Source: Paramecium tetraurelia (Eukaryota > Ciliophora > Oligohymenophorea > Peniculida > Parameciidae). Taken from it: DNA of 64,000 bases. The stretch lies in the NCBI RefSeq assembly GCF_000165425.1, contig NW_001799510.1, positions 685,871 through 749,870 of the forward strand, read 5' to 3'. The translations under genes and the position numbers were made by a program. Below are positions 24,201 through 36,400 of the stretch, in pieces. The notes under the pieces are model-generated. The model was not told the origin of the DNA, ran no database searches, and was given only the letters and a program-made list of their open reading frames with translations. Each line of letters begins with the position of its first letter. Within the stretch, counting starts at the first letter, position 1.

Positions 24201-25032
24201 ATGTCATTATCTTAGAGGATCACAGTGACCCAAAAGGGAAGGGAACTACAGGAATAACTGAGAGAATAAAACAGACAACCCTAAAAACCAGTCCAAGTCA
24301 AAGAAAGTTAAGGTAAACTAAAAACATTAATTGATAGATAGTTTGGCTCATTTCTTTGATAAAGAGCTTAAAGCATAAGACCAGCTAGATAATTATGCAT
24401 CTTTAATGCAAAATAGGTTAAAGTCTCCAGAATAAATTATCGAATTTCTTGAGACTAAATTTTAGAAACAACCTTTATTTGTTTAAAAGGAAATGCAGAA
24501 GGTAGGATAAAGAATCTATCACTATGGAAATAGAGATATCCATTCGCAAGCAGTTTTGCCTTAGTTAGATTTTAGACAGAAGCAATACATGAAAAATAAA
24601 TATGCGAATTACAGTGAGAATATATCATCGAGATAATCAAGTATACATAAATCATTAAGTATAGAACATAGAGTAGAGGAAGGATTGACAAAAAAAATTA
24701 ATTTCATGTTGTTTTAGGAAGGAAAGATAGAGAGAATGATCACAAAGTATGAGAAATTCAATGAAAAGGCTAAATTAATACCGTAATATCGGAAAGACGA
24801 CAAGAAAGGAGAAGACTTTATGAAATAATTGCTTTAAAGAATGGATGCAGGATAAGAAACAAGAGTGGAATCCCTTGAAGAAATAAAAAAATAGCATAAA
24901 GCAGAATTAAGTTTACTTGAATATTAGAATCTATAGAAGGAAAGACTAAGATAAACTATGTCAGATTTGCATAAATCAAGATATGGTAAATATTGGAATA
25001 AACTAAAATTGTCATCCACAACAGATAAATGA
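24201..25032 (+). CDS. unknown helical/coiled protein
   Basis: 268 residues with one 25-nt intron (24314-24338). Starts MSLSQRITVTQKGREL; charged and helical throughout, with a basic centre ('YMKNKYANYSENISS') and a C-terminal coiled coil ('QETRVESLEEIKKQHKAELS'). No domain is recognised. Confidence 0.7.
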
Positions 25033-25085
25033 TAACATTGTTTTTGTAAGAATTATGACTTATAAATTATTGTTTTATTATACTA

Positions 25086-26196
25086 TCATATGTTTGGAAT
25101 CATTAACTCATTAATTTTCTCAGCTCCCTAAATGAATTTTCCAATGTGTTGTTCCAATAACCCTTTGCTACCTGAGATTTCTTGAGCCACTTGCTTAATG
25201 TTTGGTTACAGTTAATGCAATAACACTTGTTAATCCTCAACGTATTTAAGTTATGAAACCCAAAAATCCTATTGCTAATAATAGATATGTACATGGGTTC
25301 TTTGATAGCTTTCTAATTCAACCTTTCTGCCTGCAAATTCTTTGTCGATTCTTTCAAATTCTACTGCTGATTGATCCTTTTTTTTTTAATTTTCAATACC
25401 TGAAACGGAAAAGTGAATCTATTTAGTTGTCTATATATATACCCAATCAGCAATATCCAAAAATGCTTTTGTGTATTGAGGATCTTAGAAGACCTTCTAA
25501 AATTAAGGATCAGCCTTCATCTCCAATAATAAGTTTTCTTTCTCTTGACTTACTCCTTTAAATTAAAAGTTAGCTAATCTACTTTAAAAGTCAGCCCCTT
25601 TATCTTAATCAAAACTGAAAATCTAATTAATGAATAATACACTTTCTTTTTGAAATCAGCCCAATTGAATTTGCCTTGATCCTCATTGTATATGATGTGG
25701 AACAATTTCGACATGAATTAATCCATTCCTTGTGGTAATTGACCTATTTTATTCAGTTCTTTTGAATCAATCTGTATAAGTTGAAATAACTGATTACTTT
25801 TGAACAAGTTTCTTTCATAGCACTTGAAATTGAATCTATGGCTTTTTGAATAGCAGCCAATTCATCTTTCTTACCTTTTTTATAGGTTTCACTTTTTTTG
25901 AGTTTTTCCTAAATATAAAAATAGGACATACCTATTCAGATTATATTTTATCTATTAGCTGTTTGACAGTTCTACTTATCACTGTTTTTTTTTCAACTAG
26001 CTCTTCTGTTAATTCATCACTTTGATTAATAATCCTAAAATAGAAATTAACATGACTTTTCAAAATCTTCTGCTTCTTTCTTTAAATACTCATCTGTCTT
26101 AAAAAGATGATCACTGAGTTGTGGAACATATGTTTGAGATAGGTAATCATGGAGGACTTTTGCTTTTGCATCGTTTGTTAAAATGACTTCTTACAT
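25086..26196 (-). CDS. unknown helix-rich protein
   Basis: 331 residues from six exons (introns 25419-25442, 25623-25642, 25772-25797, 25909-25931, 26035-26056). The 20-nt intron is among the shortest in the window. Long amphipathic helices dominate ('DELTEELVEKKTVISRTVKQ', 'KVELESYQRTHVHIYYQQQD', 'QVAQEISGSKGLLEQHI'). The pattern could fit a BAR-like or vesicle-coat adaptor fold, but this is only a guess from helix content. It starts 48 bp from the divergent kinase-like gene. Confidence 0.72.
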
Positions 26197-26244
26197 CGAT
26201 ATAATTGCAGAAAATAAATTTAATTTAAAATAAAACAATTAAAA
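26197..26244. promoter_or_regulatory. 48-bp region between divergent start codons
   Basis: Separates the start codons of the helix-rich gene (minus) and the kinase-like gene (plus); the third such compact divergent pair in this window. Confidence 0.35.
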
Positions 26245-27405
26245 ATGGGTAATTAATAATAAAGCGAATCTTAAAGTGAGTTTCTAGAAAAGAAATTAGA
26301 TCCCAACTATGGAGAAATTAGTATCTATAAGAATAAAGCTAACAACTTAATATTTGCTGAAATTAAATAGGTTTTCTTAAGTGATACATCAGTCGAATCA
26401 ATAAAAGCCAGTTTAGTAAAAAGGTAATCTGTTGAATTTAAGCAAGATTGCAATTGAATCATAAATGCTTGGTTAAAATATTATCATTTGATAGTGGAAA
26501 TATGGATGACTTCTGCAGCTCATATGTAGTATTAACAATAACAGTTGAATACTTGAATGACACTTTACATAATGACATCCTTCTCAGAAAGATTCATAAG
26601 ACCACATATTCAGAACAAGAGCTCTGCTACATTATATATGAGATCTCAAATCTATGCCATTATATGAAGACGATGAATAATGAAATAATCGATATTTACC
26701 CATCAAGGATCCTAATTGATGATCAAAGATAAATCAAATACTTTGATTAGTTTCTTGAAAATTCAAGACTTAGCAATTATTATTCGGTTCTCTTTAATCA
26801 AAGAGACTTGGAGTATGTAGCTCCAGAACAGCTGATTCTCTTAACAACTCGAGATAAAAATGACACTACAGATTAAGAATTAGTAAACATCTTTTGTCTC
26901 GGCCTTATGATGGTCAGCCTAATTAGTGGATAACGATGTGTTGAATTTTACAATCAAGAGAAACTATTGTTTAAAAAAGACTATGTAGATCAATTAATAA
27001 ACAAATATTGTTTGAGATACCAATATAGCGATTTCTTCAAATCAACTATTCAATCCATGCTCAAATTGCATAATGATGGCAGACCCAACTATTAAAGTCT
27101 ATTGTAGATTCTACATCCGCATTAAGATAGTTTTGCTACCTTCCTTAATCCGATTGGGAAGTAAAGAGGTATCAACGTTGCTTATGTTAGAAATGTTGGA
27201 GTCCCAATTACATTCGTTTCACACTCAAGGTTCTCCTTCTAAATCTCGTATTTCAGGATTTGATCCAGTGGATTTCAGCGAAATCGATAAAAGAATTAAG
27301 ACTGCTAGATAGAAGGCATAAAACACTTTAGATGAAATAGGACTAGATTTGAGACTGAATAATTTTGCCACAACACAAATAAACATTATTGAGGCAAGTG
27401 AATGA
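26245..27405 (+). CDS. protein-kinase-like protein, probably inactive
   Basis: 371 residues with introns 26424-26446 and 27169-27190. The layout is that of a kinase domain: αC-like region, hinge ('YVVLTITVEYLNDTLHND'), 'ELCYIIYEISNLCHYMKT' for helix E, 'YVAPEQLIL' for the APE motif, 'NIFCLGLMMVSLISGQ' for helix F and 'LKLHNDGRPNYQSLLQIL' for the C-lobe end. The catalytic loop is degenerate (about 'EIIDIYPSRILIDD' where HRDxKxxN is expected), and no DFG or ATP-site VAxK is seen. A pseudokinase or scaffold is likely. The start MGNQQQSE fits an N-myristoylation signal, so membrane attachment is possible. Confidence 0.8.
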
Positions 27406-27445
27406 TTTTAGCATTTTATTAAATCAAATTTTATTAAAAATTATA

Positions 27446-29784
27446 ATGTAACGATAAGACTAATAAAAGAATCAGGAAATGATTGTTAAATTCCTTAACT
27501 TTTGTGCTACTTTGATTTAAAAGAATGTGAAGGGATACATTTAGAGATAGAGACATAAAATTATTATGATGCATATCAGAAGATTCAAGGCTATTTTAAA
27601 TGGATTCATTCAAGGTTAATCATCTATTCCATTTTATTAGGATATAGGACAAGATAAATAATGAAAGTTCCTGATGTGGCCAAGTTGAGATAAAATATTA
27701 TCGAAACTGATGATGGAAGTACATATATAAATAAATATAACAAGCATATGGAAATCCCTAAATAAGATAAAAAAAGATAACCTTGATTAGAATGATCGAT
27801 AATTATTTGCAGAATGGTCAATTCTATAAAAAACTAAAAAGAGTCAAAAGTTCTTAAAAATAATTCGTACGTAATCAATGGATGGATAACGAATTTGTTA
27901 ATTAAGACTAAAACTACTAATAAAATTATTACAAAAAACCTTCAAAATAACAACCCAAACAAAATTAAGTCGAACAATAATATTACGATTAATTAATTCA
28001 AAACGAATATACAGAACAGCCATAGGCATATTATCAAGAGTATATGTAATAGCAATCATAAATTCGTGATAAAAGTCATTCTAACTCAAACTTATCAGGA
28101 TAATATAATTAATCTTAAAGATATGATTATTATTAAGATGAAAGACCAATTAAATCGAAAAATCAAAACAATTATCAGCCTCAAGAAAGGATAACCCCTG
28201 AACGGAATTCATATGATGATGATAGACCAATATGTGGAAAAGGCAAGTACTAATACCAAGAGGACGATAGACCAATAAATGGAAAGAACAATAACACATA
28301 GAATTTTTATGAAGATGAAAGACCTATAAATGCAAAAAATAATAATAATTATTATGAAGATGAGAGACCAATAACTGCCAAAACCAAAAACACATACAAC
28401 CAATATGAGGATGAAAGACCTATCAAATCTGGAAAAGATAAATATTAATTAGATTAGGAATAGTTTCCAAATGATGACAGACCAATAGCTAGCACAGGAA
28501 AATATTAATAATATGAAGACGAAAGACCATTAGGAGGGGGTAAAGGATAATATAATCTACCTGTTGATGATATGCCCATTAGTGGGAAGGGTACTTATGG
28601 TGAGTTTGAAGAAGAAGCAGAAGCTCCTCCTAAGAGATAAAAGTAACCACCTAAGAAAAAAAAGGATTAGAAAAAGGAGAATAAATAAATGGATGTTCCA
28701 TAAAAGGATATCTATGATAATTAAAATGAAAATGAACCACCTTTTGGAAGAGTTTAAAATGAAGATTAAAATGATCAGGAGAAACCAAAACCAAAAAAGA
28801 AAGATCCTAAACTCTTGGAAAATCTCAAAAAGAGGACTAAATATGATCCAAGAAAAGCAATCTAAGAAGCTAAGAAAAAACAAGAAGAACAATAATAACT
28901 AGAATCAGTGGATGTTGAAGAAGTGATAGAAGAGAAGGAAGTTATACCATAACAATAATAATAAATACCCTCTAAAAAGTAAGTGTTATCATAAAAAAAT
29001 CTGTAAGAGAAACAATCATTATCATCACCAAAATCAAGTAAAAATAATCTTAGTGCTACTCCTGAAAAACAAACACCCAGAAAAGAATAAATTGAAGAAG
29101 GCTCTCCTAAAGATGATGGTTCAGATCAAAAACCAAAAAACTTTTTAAAAAGAAAATCTAAATAGATCCCATTAAAAAATCCAAAAGTAGATCCTAAAAC
29201 GGTTAAATCAAAAGTTAAAAATTGTTGGAATGCTGGAAATACTATAGAAGATCCAGAACTTGATGGTACTGAAGACATTCCCTAGAGTCCTAAAGCCTAT
29301 ATTAACAATAAATCTCCCTCTAGAAGATTTGAATAAAAGGGATCAGATTTACCATTAAATTACTAATAATAATTATTATAATAATAATAGCTAATATAAC
29401 AATAACAATAGATTTAACAGAATAAGTCATAGGGTCCATTACATGTATAGGTTTAATTAGTGCAAGAGAATCAATCCTAATTTTAAATCAATCCCAGTCA
29501 ACAAGCTAATCAATAGTAAAAAAGGCAGTCGATTCAACTTGACGAATTGGAAAGAGCGTATTATTCAAAGTATACTTAAAAATTAGACAGTATTTGAATT
29601 GATTAATAATCTAGCTACTAAAATGAATCTTAAGGTTTTGGATCAAGAGAGATTAGAAAATCCGAGAGGAGTTCCAATAATTACAACAAAATCCAGATTT
29701 TTTACTTCATTCAGAGTTAACGATTTCGAAAGACTCTTGGCATAGTTAGAAGAATAATATAACAAATTGCAAATATAAAAATGA
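27446..29784 (+). CDS. IQ-like/Gln-rich protein with nine DERPI repeats
   Basis: 753 residues with introns 27615-27640, 27719-27744 and 29590-29614. The N-terminal 100 residues carry IQ-like helices ('ATLIQKNVKGYIQRQRHK', 'FIQGYRTRQIMK'), which typically bind calmodulin. Residues ~208-367 hold about nine degenerate copies of Y-[QE]-D-[DE]-R-P-I-x-x-K. Next come Lys/Glu-rich coiled segments, a Pro/Ser-rich region and a Gln-rich run. A compact C-terminal part ('NPRGVPIITTKSRFFTSFRV', 'NDFERLLAQLEEQYNKLQ') may be folded. The last intron restores the frame for this C-terminus. No known family recognised; a cytoskeletal, calmodulin-linked protein is plausible. Confidence 0.82.
28121..28600 (+). 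repeat. coding tandem repeat, 'D[DE]RPI' units
   Basis: About nine imperfect copies of a roughly 45-54-base unit encode peptides such as YQDERPIKSK, YDDDRPICGKGK, QEDDRPINGK, YEDERPINAK, YEDERPITAK, YEDERPIKSGK, PNDDRPIASTGK, YEDERPLGGGK and VDDMPISGKG. The D-[DE]-R-P-I core and a Lys or Gly-Lys 3-5 residues later are kept while spacers vary in length, which suggests selection on the motif and not recent slippage. Confidence 0.85.
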
Positions 29785-29823
29785 TAAATAAATTATTATT
29801 ATTAACTGTTATATTAAATTTGA

Positions 29824-30620
29824 ATGGAATAAGAAATAATAGACTGGGCAAATACATTTGAAAACACAAAGAGTATTGATGATCTAAAAACAGGTATCTT
29901 TTGATAAAAATCCAAGGTGTTGCATTGTGTTAGATAATATCGAAAGAATTATTTTAAGACAAAAGATAATGTGAATTAAAGATAAGAGTAATAAATTGCA
30001 CCAAACAGGACTACTAAAGTTGTATAAGGAATTTAACATTTGCATTGTCTTTGTTAGAGGAAAGCCAATAGATATCAGTGAAGCATTTAACTGGATAAAT
30101 GCTATACCAAAATCCATTAAAGATTTTTTAGATTCTCCAATAATTTTATAGGTCGAAATCTGTATCATCAGCCTCATCAAAACCACCAAAAGCACCTCAA
30201 AAATAAGACGATCCGTTATTCTATGTTGATGAAAACTTAGTATAACCAAATTAATCAATCCAGATCACTTCTAATGAAGAAATCGTTGCAAACAAATACA
30301 AAATGATTAAACCCAATAGCCCTTATTAGGAGATTAACAACTATCAATAAAGATCATAAACACATTAAACAGAATATGCGGAAACTTCAAATCGATCCAA
30401 ACCATAAAATTAATCAAGTGATTCAATTAGCAATTTGACACCAATTAAATCTAATAACAAAGAGTCATACAATTAGAAATTAAAGCAGGAACTATAAGTT
30501 TTAGAGAATCAAATAGTAAAAGAATAATAGAATCTCTAATAAAAAAAAATTAGAGATAACAAGTCTAAACATAGTTAGGAAAGCTTAAGTTAACATGAAT
30601 TAGTAAATTAAGATTTCAAT

Positions 30621-30660
<40 letters not shown>

Positions 30661-32758
30661 AATACTAATAGTAATAATAATAATAATAGTAATAATAATA
30701 AAATTCTATTACTAGTGAATAGAAATAATAATTAATCGATTGGCTTAAATAAATACGATTAATTAAATCAAATGCATAAGGATTGGAAAATAAATTACCA
30801 AAAATCTGTAAAAATGGAGTCATTTTTTTTGATTTAATTAATAGACTGACTGGCAGAGATGAGGTTTTAAAAGGAGCTTTAAGAAATCCAAAAAGTGTTA
30901 GAGAAATCAGACATAATTATAGACGAGTTCTTGAGTATTTAAAATAACTTGAAAGAATGAGCTACAAATACTTAAATTCAGAATAATAATTGGTTGATGG
31001 AGATGAGGAAGCCTTTTGGGGTTTAATGCATGATATAAAAGTGTATTATGCTAATTGTGGAAATGTAGCTATTGCAAATCATTCTTAATCTGTTGATACC
31101 TCATTGAGATAGACTTAAAAATAATAACCAGTTTAATAAAATACGTAATCATTTTAATAGCATTCTTAATCTAAATTACAATAACAAATCACACTTTCTT
31201 AGAAAAAGCAGTAGCATAAACATTCCTTTGTAGATACTTAATTAGAAATCACAATAGATTAGCCTCAATAGTCAAAATCTGTAAAGCCTAGCACTGCAAA
31301 CAGATCACCCGTGGGTCCCTATTCAAGAATCCATAATATGAAATAAGAATATGATAGTGTCAATAGATCTTTGAATTCTCTAATGAAAAAATCAAATATT
31401 GGCTCTTAAAATGGCACTCCTGTTAATTAGTCTCTGTAGCATTCTAGAAATTTCAGCAGCTCAAAATAATAAAAAGCCAGATCTACATCAATGAGCAAAA
31501 ATTGTGTGACTAGAGAGATGGAATTGTATGTTTAAACTTATTTTAAATAAAAAGGTCTTTATAATAATGATAAGTATGTTCTTTATTATATTTAGTCTGT
31601 TTACAGATCCTATTCGCAATGGAAATTATTTACTATAATTATTAGAATAGCCAATTACTCATAATAACTTTAAGTCTATTTTAGAAGTTGAATTCAATGT
31701 GGATACTGCCTTATAAGCAACAAAAGCCATAGTCGATGCTGGAAATTTACCAGCATGGATTGGAAAACTAAATAAATCAAGCGTAATGTAGTTAGATAAA
31801 TCAGCTATGGGTTTATATTGGTGGCTATTAAAATAATAAACCAAAAAGATAGAACCAATTACTAATTCCTTTACACTGCCCTACAGATAAGAAGAGATAG
31901 ACTAATTAAAACTGATGACCCTTCACTTTGCTCGAGAATACACATCTACAATATAAAATTTTAATGATTTAATTTTCTAATGTTAAACTGGAATTTTGTT
32001 ATGTTAAGTTGAAACCGAAGTATTTCAATAGAAAATTACTCCTATTTATACTAAACCAATTGGAGAAAAACAATGCATTGCAAATATTAGAAAGGCTTTG
32101 GATTATTTAAAAGGAAAACCAGTAGGGCAAAGATTTGTTTGGTCTGAAAAATTAATATATGAAGGAGATTAACTAATAATTCTGGGTTTGTTTGAGGACT
32201 TAAGGAGATACTTTGATGGCCTGCCTCAAAGGCAAGGGGATTCATATTTTGAAGATGGCCCTTACCTAAAAAAATCTATTGTTTAAAGCAAGGGAGGCTC
32301 TAAAATAGGAAATTTAATTTAGTAAGAGCCTTTTTCTCTCATTTAAAAAGAAAGTAGCTTTACTTAACCATAATAAGTAAACAAAAAATTAATTTTTGAT
32401 GATCCTCCCTAATTCGAATGGCTCAATAACTTTGGTTACAAAATCAATTGGAATAATGAGATTTTAGAAGAATTCAAGGATGGGTAATTATTATAAATAA
32501 TTTACTAGTTTAATCATTTGCTTCATAGTATAAAAACTTGAAAACATCTAATTTAAAGGATTATAACCTAAACCGAATACTAATGCAGGTTGTTTGGTAA
32601 ATATAAGAAAGGCTTTCAGTGTTTTGAAAGACAAATTAGATATGCCTTTGGAACTTGTTATAGAGTAAGAAAAGTTGCTAAAAGGAGATAAAGAATATAT
32701 AATAAAACTACTCACTGCTTTCAAAAATATTTACAAAAACAAATTAAAAAGTAAATGA
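29824..32758 (+). CDS. multi-calponin-homology-like protein with polyglutamine tract
   Basis: 954 residues with introns 29894-29916, 31574-31595 and 32484-32508. Up to four CH-like domains are visible: residues ~5-105 ('IIDWANTF', then 'LKTGVALCQIISKEL'), ~290-410 ('LIDWLKQIRLI', 'ICKNGVIFFDLINRLTG', 'EEAFWGLMHDIKVYY'), ~640-785 ('LIFQCQTGILLCQVE', 'IANIRKALDYLKGK', 'IILGLFEDLRRYF') and ~848-950 ('FEWLNNFGYKI', 'CLVNIRKAFSVLKDKL'). A polyGln tract lies at ~258-284 and a Ser/Gln-rich linker at ~410-560. CH domains bind actin or microtubules; spaced copies suggest a cytoskeletal cross-linker. The first and third copies are the most divergent. Confidence 0.8.
30621..30700 (+). repeat. TAA/TAC/TAG trinucleotide tract coding polyglutamine
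   Basis: Some 27 consecutive triplets, mostly TAA with a few TAG and TAC. In this code TAA and TAG are Gln, so the tract encodes polyQ with two Tyr interruptions inside the CH-like protein. With the standard code the same bases would be a run of stops. Confidence 0.9.
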
Positions 32759-32814
32759 AATTTTCTTTATTTATAAACAATTAACTGAAATATTAATTAC
32801 ATATATTTAAGTAA

Positions 32815-33429
32815 ATGGACATTAACAAAGTCTTGGAATTAGAAAATGAGAATGTGTTGCTGCGTTCAGAGTTATAATCGTTGTATGAAGAACTTGATTA
32901 GTACAGAATAAATTTTACATTTAGAAAATCTACAGACTAGAAATTAATTGAAGAAAATAATTACTTAAGATAAGAAATACTCTAACTTAATTAAAGGCTA
33001 TAGCAATCAGAATAGTAAAAATAAGTAATAACACTCAAATTGATAGATCAATAAGAACTTAACATTAAATTAAGTAAAACTGTCATGAATTTATAATCCA
33101 ATATTAATGAGGCATAACCTGATGGTTATTAAAATGTCAATTAATGCACTCTTTAAAACAATTAGAACAATAACTATGTCTAACAATTATAAGTTTTAAG
33201 ATAAAGATATTAAAATAAAAATGAATTCGATAGTTAATATAAGGATTAAGAAATATAAAAATTATATGTCCAATTATCTGAATTATAAAAACTAAATAAT
33301 AATAACAGATACACTAAGCCGTTGAATAAAGAAAATCTGACAAAATCTTAATATAGACCTAGAGGAGTCTCTGAGAACAAGTTTATTAATTTTGAAACTA
33401 ATCTTGCAGAATCTAGAATATATCGTTGA
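32815..33429 (+). CDS. coiled-coil protein of unknown function
   Basis: 204 residues, intronless. Residues ~1-165 are a nearly continuous coiled coil rich in Glu, Gln, Leu and Asn (MDINKVLELENENVLLRSEL at the start). The C-terminal 40 residues are basic. It converges on the long coiled-coil gene (48 bp between stops). Confidence 0.75.
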
Positions 33430-33477
33430 TTAATTTTATTTATTTTAATGCTTATTCTATTTAAATATTGATAATTT

Positions 33478-36400
33478 TCATTTCAAATGATATTTATCCA
33501 TCAACTATTTTAAATTTGTTAAATATGTGTTCATAACTGCTAGCTGATCTTGTTTTTCATTTATTAAGTTCTTTAACCACTAAATTTATTGATTTCTAGC
33601 TTCCAATAATAATCTAGCGTCTTCTTAATCTTAATCCTTTCTTAATTTAATTGAAACCTTTGGTTCTGTAAATTAATATATTTATTGTTAGGTTAAAAAC
33701 GGAGCTTTAGACAATAATTCTTTCACTTATTATATGATTTACCCTTGAGGACTTGTATTATTTTAGTATGACCTAAGTTCAGCTTCATATTACTAACATA
33801 GTTACAATTGATTGCTGTATTAGACGGCTTACGAATCCAACAGCAACTTAAAATACATTACTAAGTTTTCTACATCCATATTTTTATCGACATCCTTCTT
33901 CTTTCCTTAGATTTTTGCTTCAGATATAATTTAAAGCATTTGTTACTTTAGTACAGTTATTCTTGTTAGGTTTTGTTCTACGCGGAATCTAAAATTGATA
34001 TAGTCTCCTCTATATTATTAAAGCTTTTATAAGACTAATTATTCATCATCCTCTTCTCTTATAGTAAGAGTCTTATTTTCCTTTTAGAATAATTTAATTT
34101 AATCAAGAACGGTGGCAATATTTAATTGATCCTTCTTGATCTTCTTTTTTAAGAACACATTCACAACTAAAGTTAACAATTCTGTTAATTCTTCACCCAA
34201 CCCTTATGAATTTCTCTTCATGTTTTCTATTTCTTCTGTTTGTTATTCAATAATGAACTGATATTCTTAAATTTTCATATTTTCATGATCATTACTATTA
34301 TTTATTGGTTTATTATATGTTTATTTTTCTTTTTCTTTTTCTCTTTCTCTTTCTTTTTCTCTCTAATTACTCTAATTAGATTGATAGCTTTGATTATCAA
34401 GCAATTACTTTAATTCTTGAATTTGTTAATCCTTTTATCTAATTGAATTCTGAGACTATTTAAATTATCCTTCCAATTCATCTACCCTTGATCTTAATTC
34501 AAAGGATTCTGAATTTCCTTAGTTACCTACTAGGGCATCACTTCTTAATTTATTATATTATTTTTCAAGATTTCTATTTTTGTCTTGGAGTTCGTTAATT
34601 TACAATTTTAATTAATCAATTTAAGTGTTTTTATTTAGATTATCATTAGTTAACTTTTTGACTTATGAAAACAATTCTCCAGATGATGTTTGTTCTGAAT
34701 TCATTTCAGTCAACTCTAGTTATAATTATTCATAACTGTTTTTTGAATTAGTTAAATCAGCCTTTAATTTTACAATAGTGCCTTCTAATGTTGTTATTTA
34801 TTACTCCTTTTTCTAAATGGTGTGCTAGAGTTATAAGATATCTGATTCTTTAGATTATAAAGCATTCTAAGATACTTATAGTTCTCTCTCTAAGACTTTA
34901 TTTTTCTTCTAAACTGAATGCATTTGTTCTTGCAATTCTATTTTGTTAGCTGCCATCAAATTTATCTCTTTATCTTTTCCTTTATATATATCTAACTCTT
35001 GTAAGGCCAATTCATATCTACTTTGATAATCATCTCTTTAATCTTCCACAAGTCTTAGATTTTCTTCAGATTGTTAAGCTCTAAAGCTCAATGAATCAAA
35101 TTTATTTTATAAATTAAACAGAGTCTTCGATTTCTCGTCCAAATCTATCAACTTTTCATTATATTTCTCATCCAAATGTTAATAATCAATTTTTAATTTC
35201 ATCTAACTCTACTCTAAATTTAATTAATTTCCTTTCAAAACTGATAATAATGCTTCTTAATTTTAAATTGTGGCTTCATGTGAATACACTTATTATTTCA
35301 AGTCTCCATTCTCTACCTCTATTTATTTTAATTATGCCATAGCCTACATGTCCTATGCTCTCTTCTGCATTATCTCATGATTTTCTTTTCTTACTTATTG
35401 CAACTATGAGTTTGATTCCTTTAATTAGTTTGTTAAATCAATTATTTTAGTCTCATGAGATACAATAGTCGCCAATTTTGAATCAAGTAAGTCAGTAAGA
35501 CTTTGAAGTTCCTTCTTTTGTTTTTGATATTAGTCAGAAATTTCGTTGTAATCCAACAATTGTTTTTCTAAAGAGCTTAGTTTTTAACCTTACTCCATAT
35601 ATCTTGATTATAAAGAGTTATATTCAATGGATCTACTTTAGAGAGATTGCATATTATTTAATTCAACATCAAATTTTTTTTTTAGATCATCGTATTGATT
35701 TTGTATATCTTATGATGATCTATTACTTTAGTTATATTTTTCTTGAATCTTTATTAATTGATTTTCTAGCTAACCAATTTATTAGGTTTTATCATTAACT
35801 TGCTTTTCCTTTGCCTTTCTTAAACTCTCCTCCTCCTGCACTTTATATTTCAATTCAGTTATTGTTGTCAATTGTTCTTCTATTTTAGCAGTATATTATT
35901 TAATTTCTTAACTTTAAGCCTCAATTTTAATGTTCATGTTTTAATTTTATTGTTCCAATTTTTCCAATCTTATTGACTGAACTTTGCTATTTTCCAAATT
36001 AGATTCCCTAGATTAATTTTGTTATATTTCATAATCTTTAATCTATTTGTTCAAATGTTCTAGTGTTAATAGTTATTGTTGTAGTTCTTCATTTAAATTT
36101 GAAATTTCAGTTTTATATTTCTTATCACTTTACTATAACTTCAATATCTGAGCCTCTGCTTCGATAACCCTTTGTTTCTACAAATCTCTTTCAGAAGATA
36201 CCTTTGAATGTTCTGTCATGTATTCTCTTTCTCTAGAATTAATTTGATCTTCCAGATGTTTCACTTATTTATTTTAAAGTGTTCGTTGTTATTCTAGACT
36301 TGATACTTTTTCATTCAAATTTCTAATTTAATCATTGAGACTATTGATTTATTCTTATCTTGAACGAATCTGTTCTTCTTTCATGTATAATTATTTTTTC

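Noticed and set aside
28557-28902. Opposing standard-code frames in a Lys/Glu-rich region (Phe/Leu/Ile-rich on the minus strand)
   Set aside because: They are shadows of the coding strand of the DERPI-repeat protein; the hydrophobic product is what the complement of Lys/Glu codons gives.
30621-30700. Trinucleotide microsatellite as non-coding repeat
   Set aside because: It lies in frame inside a long coding region and encodes polyglutamine under this code.
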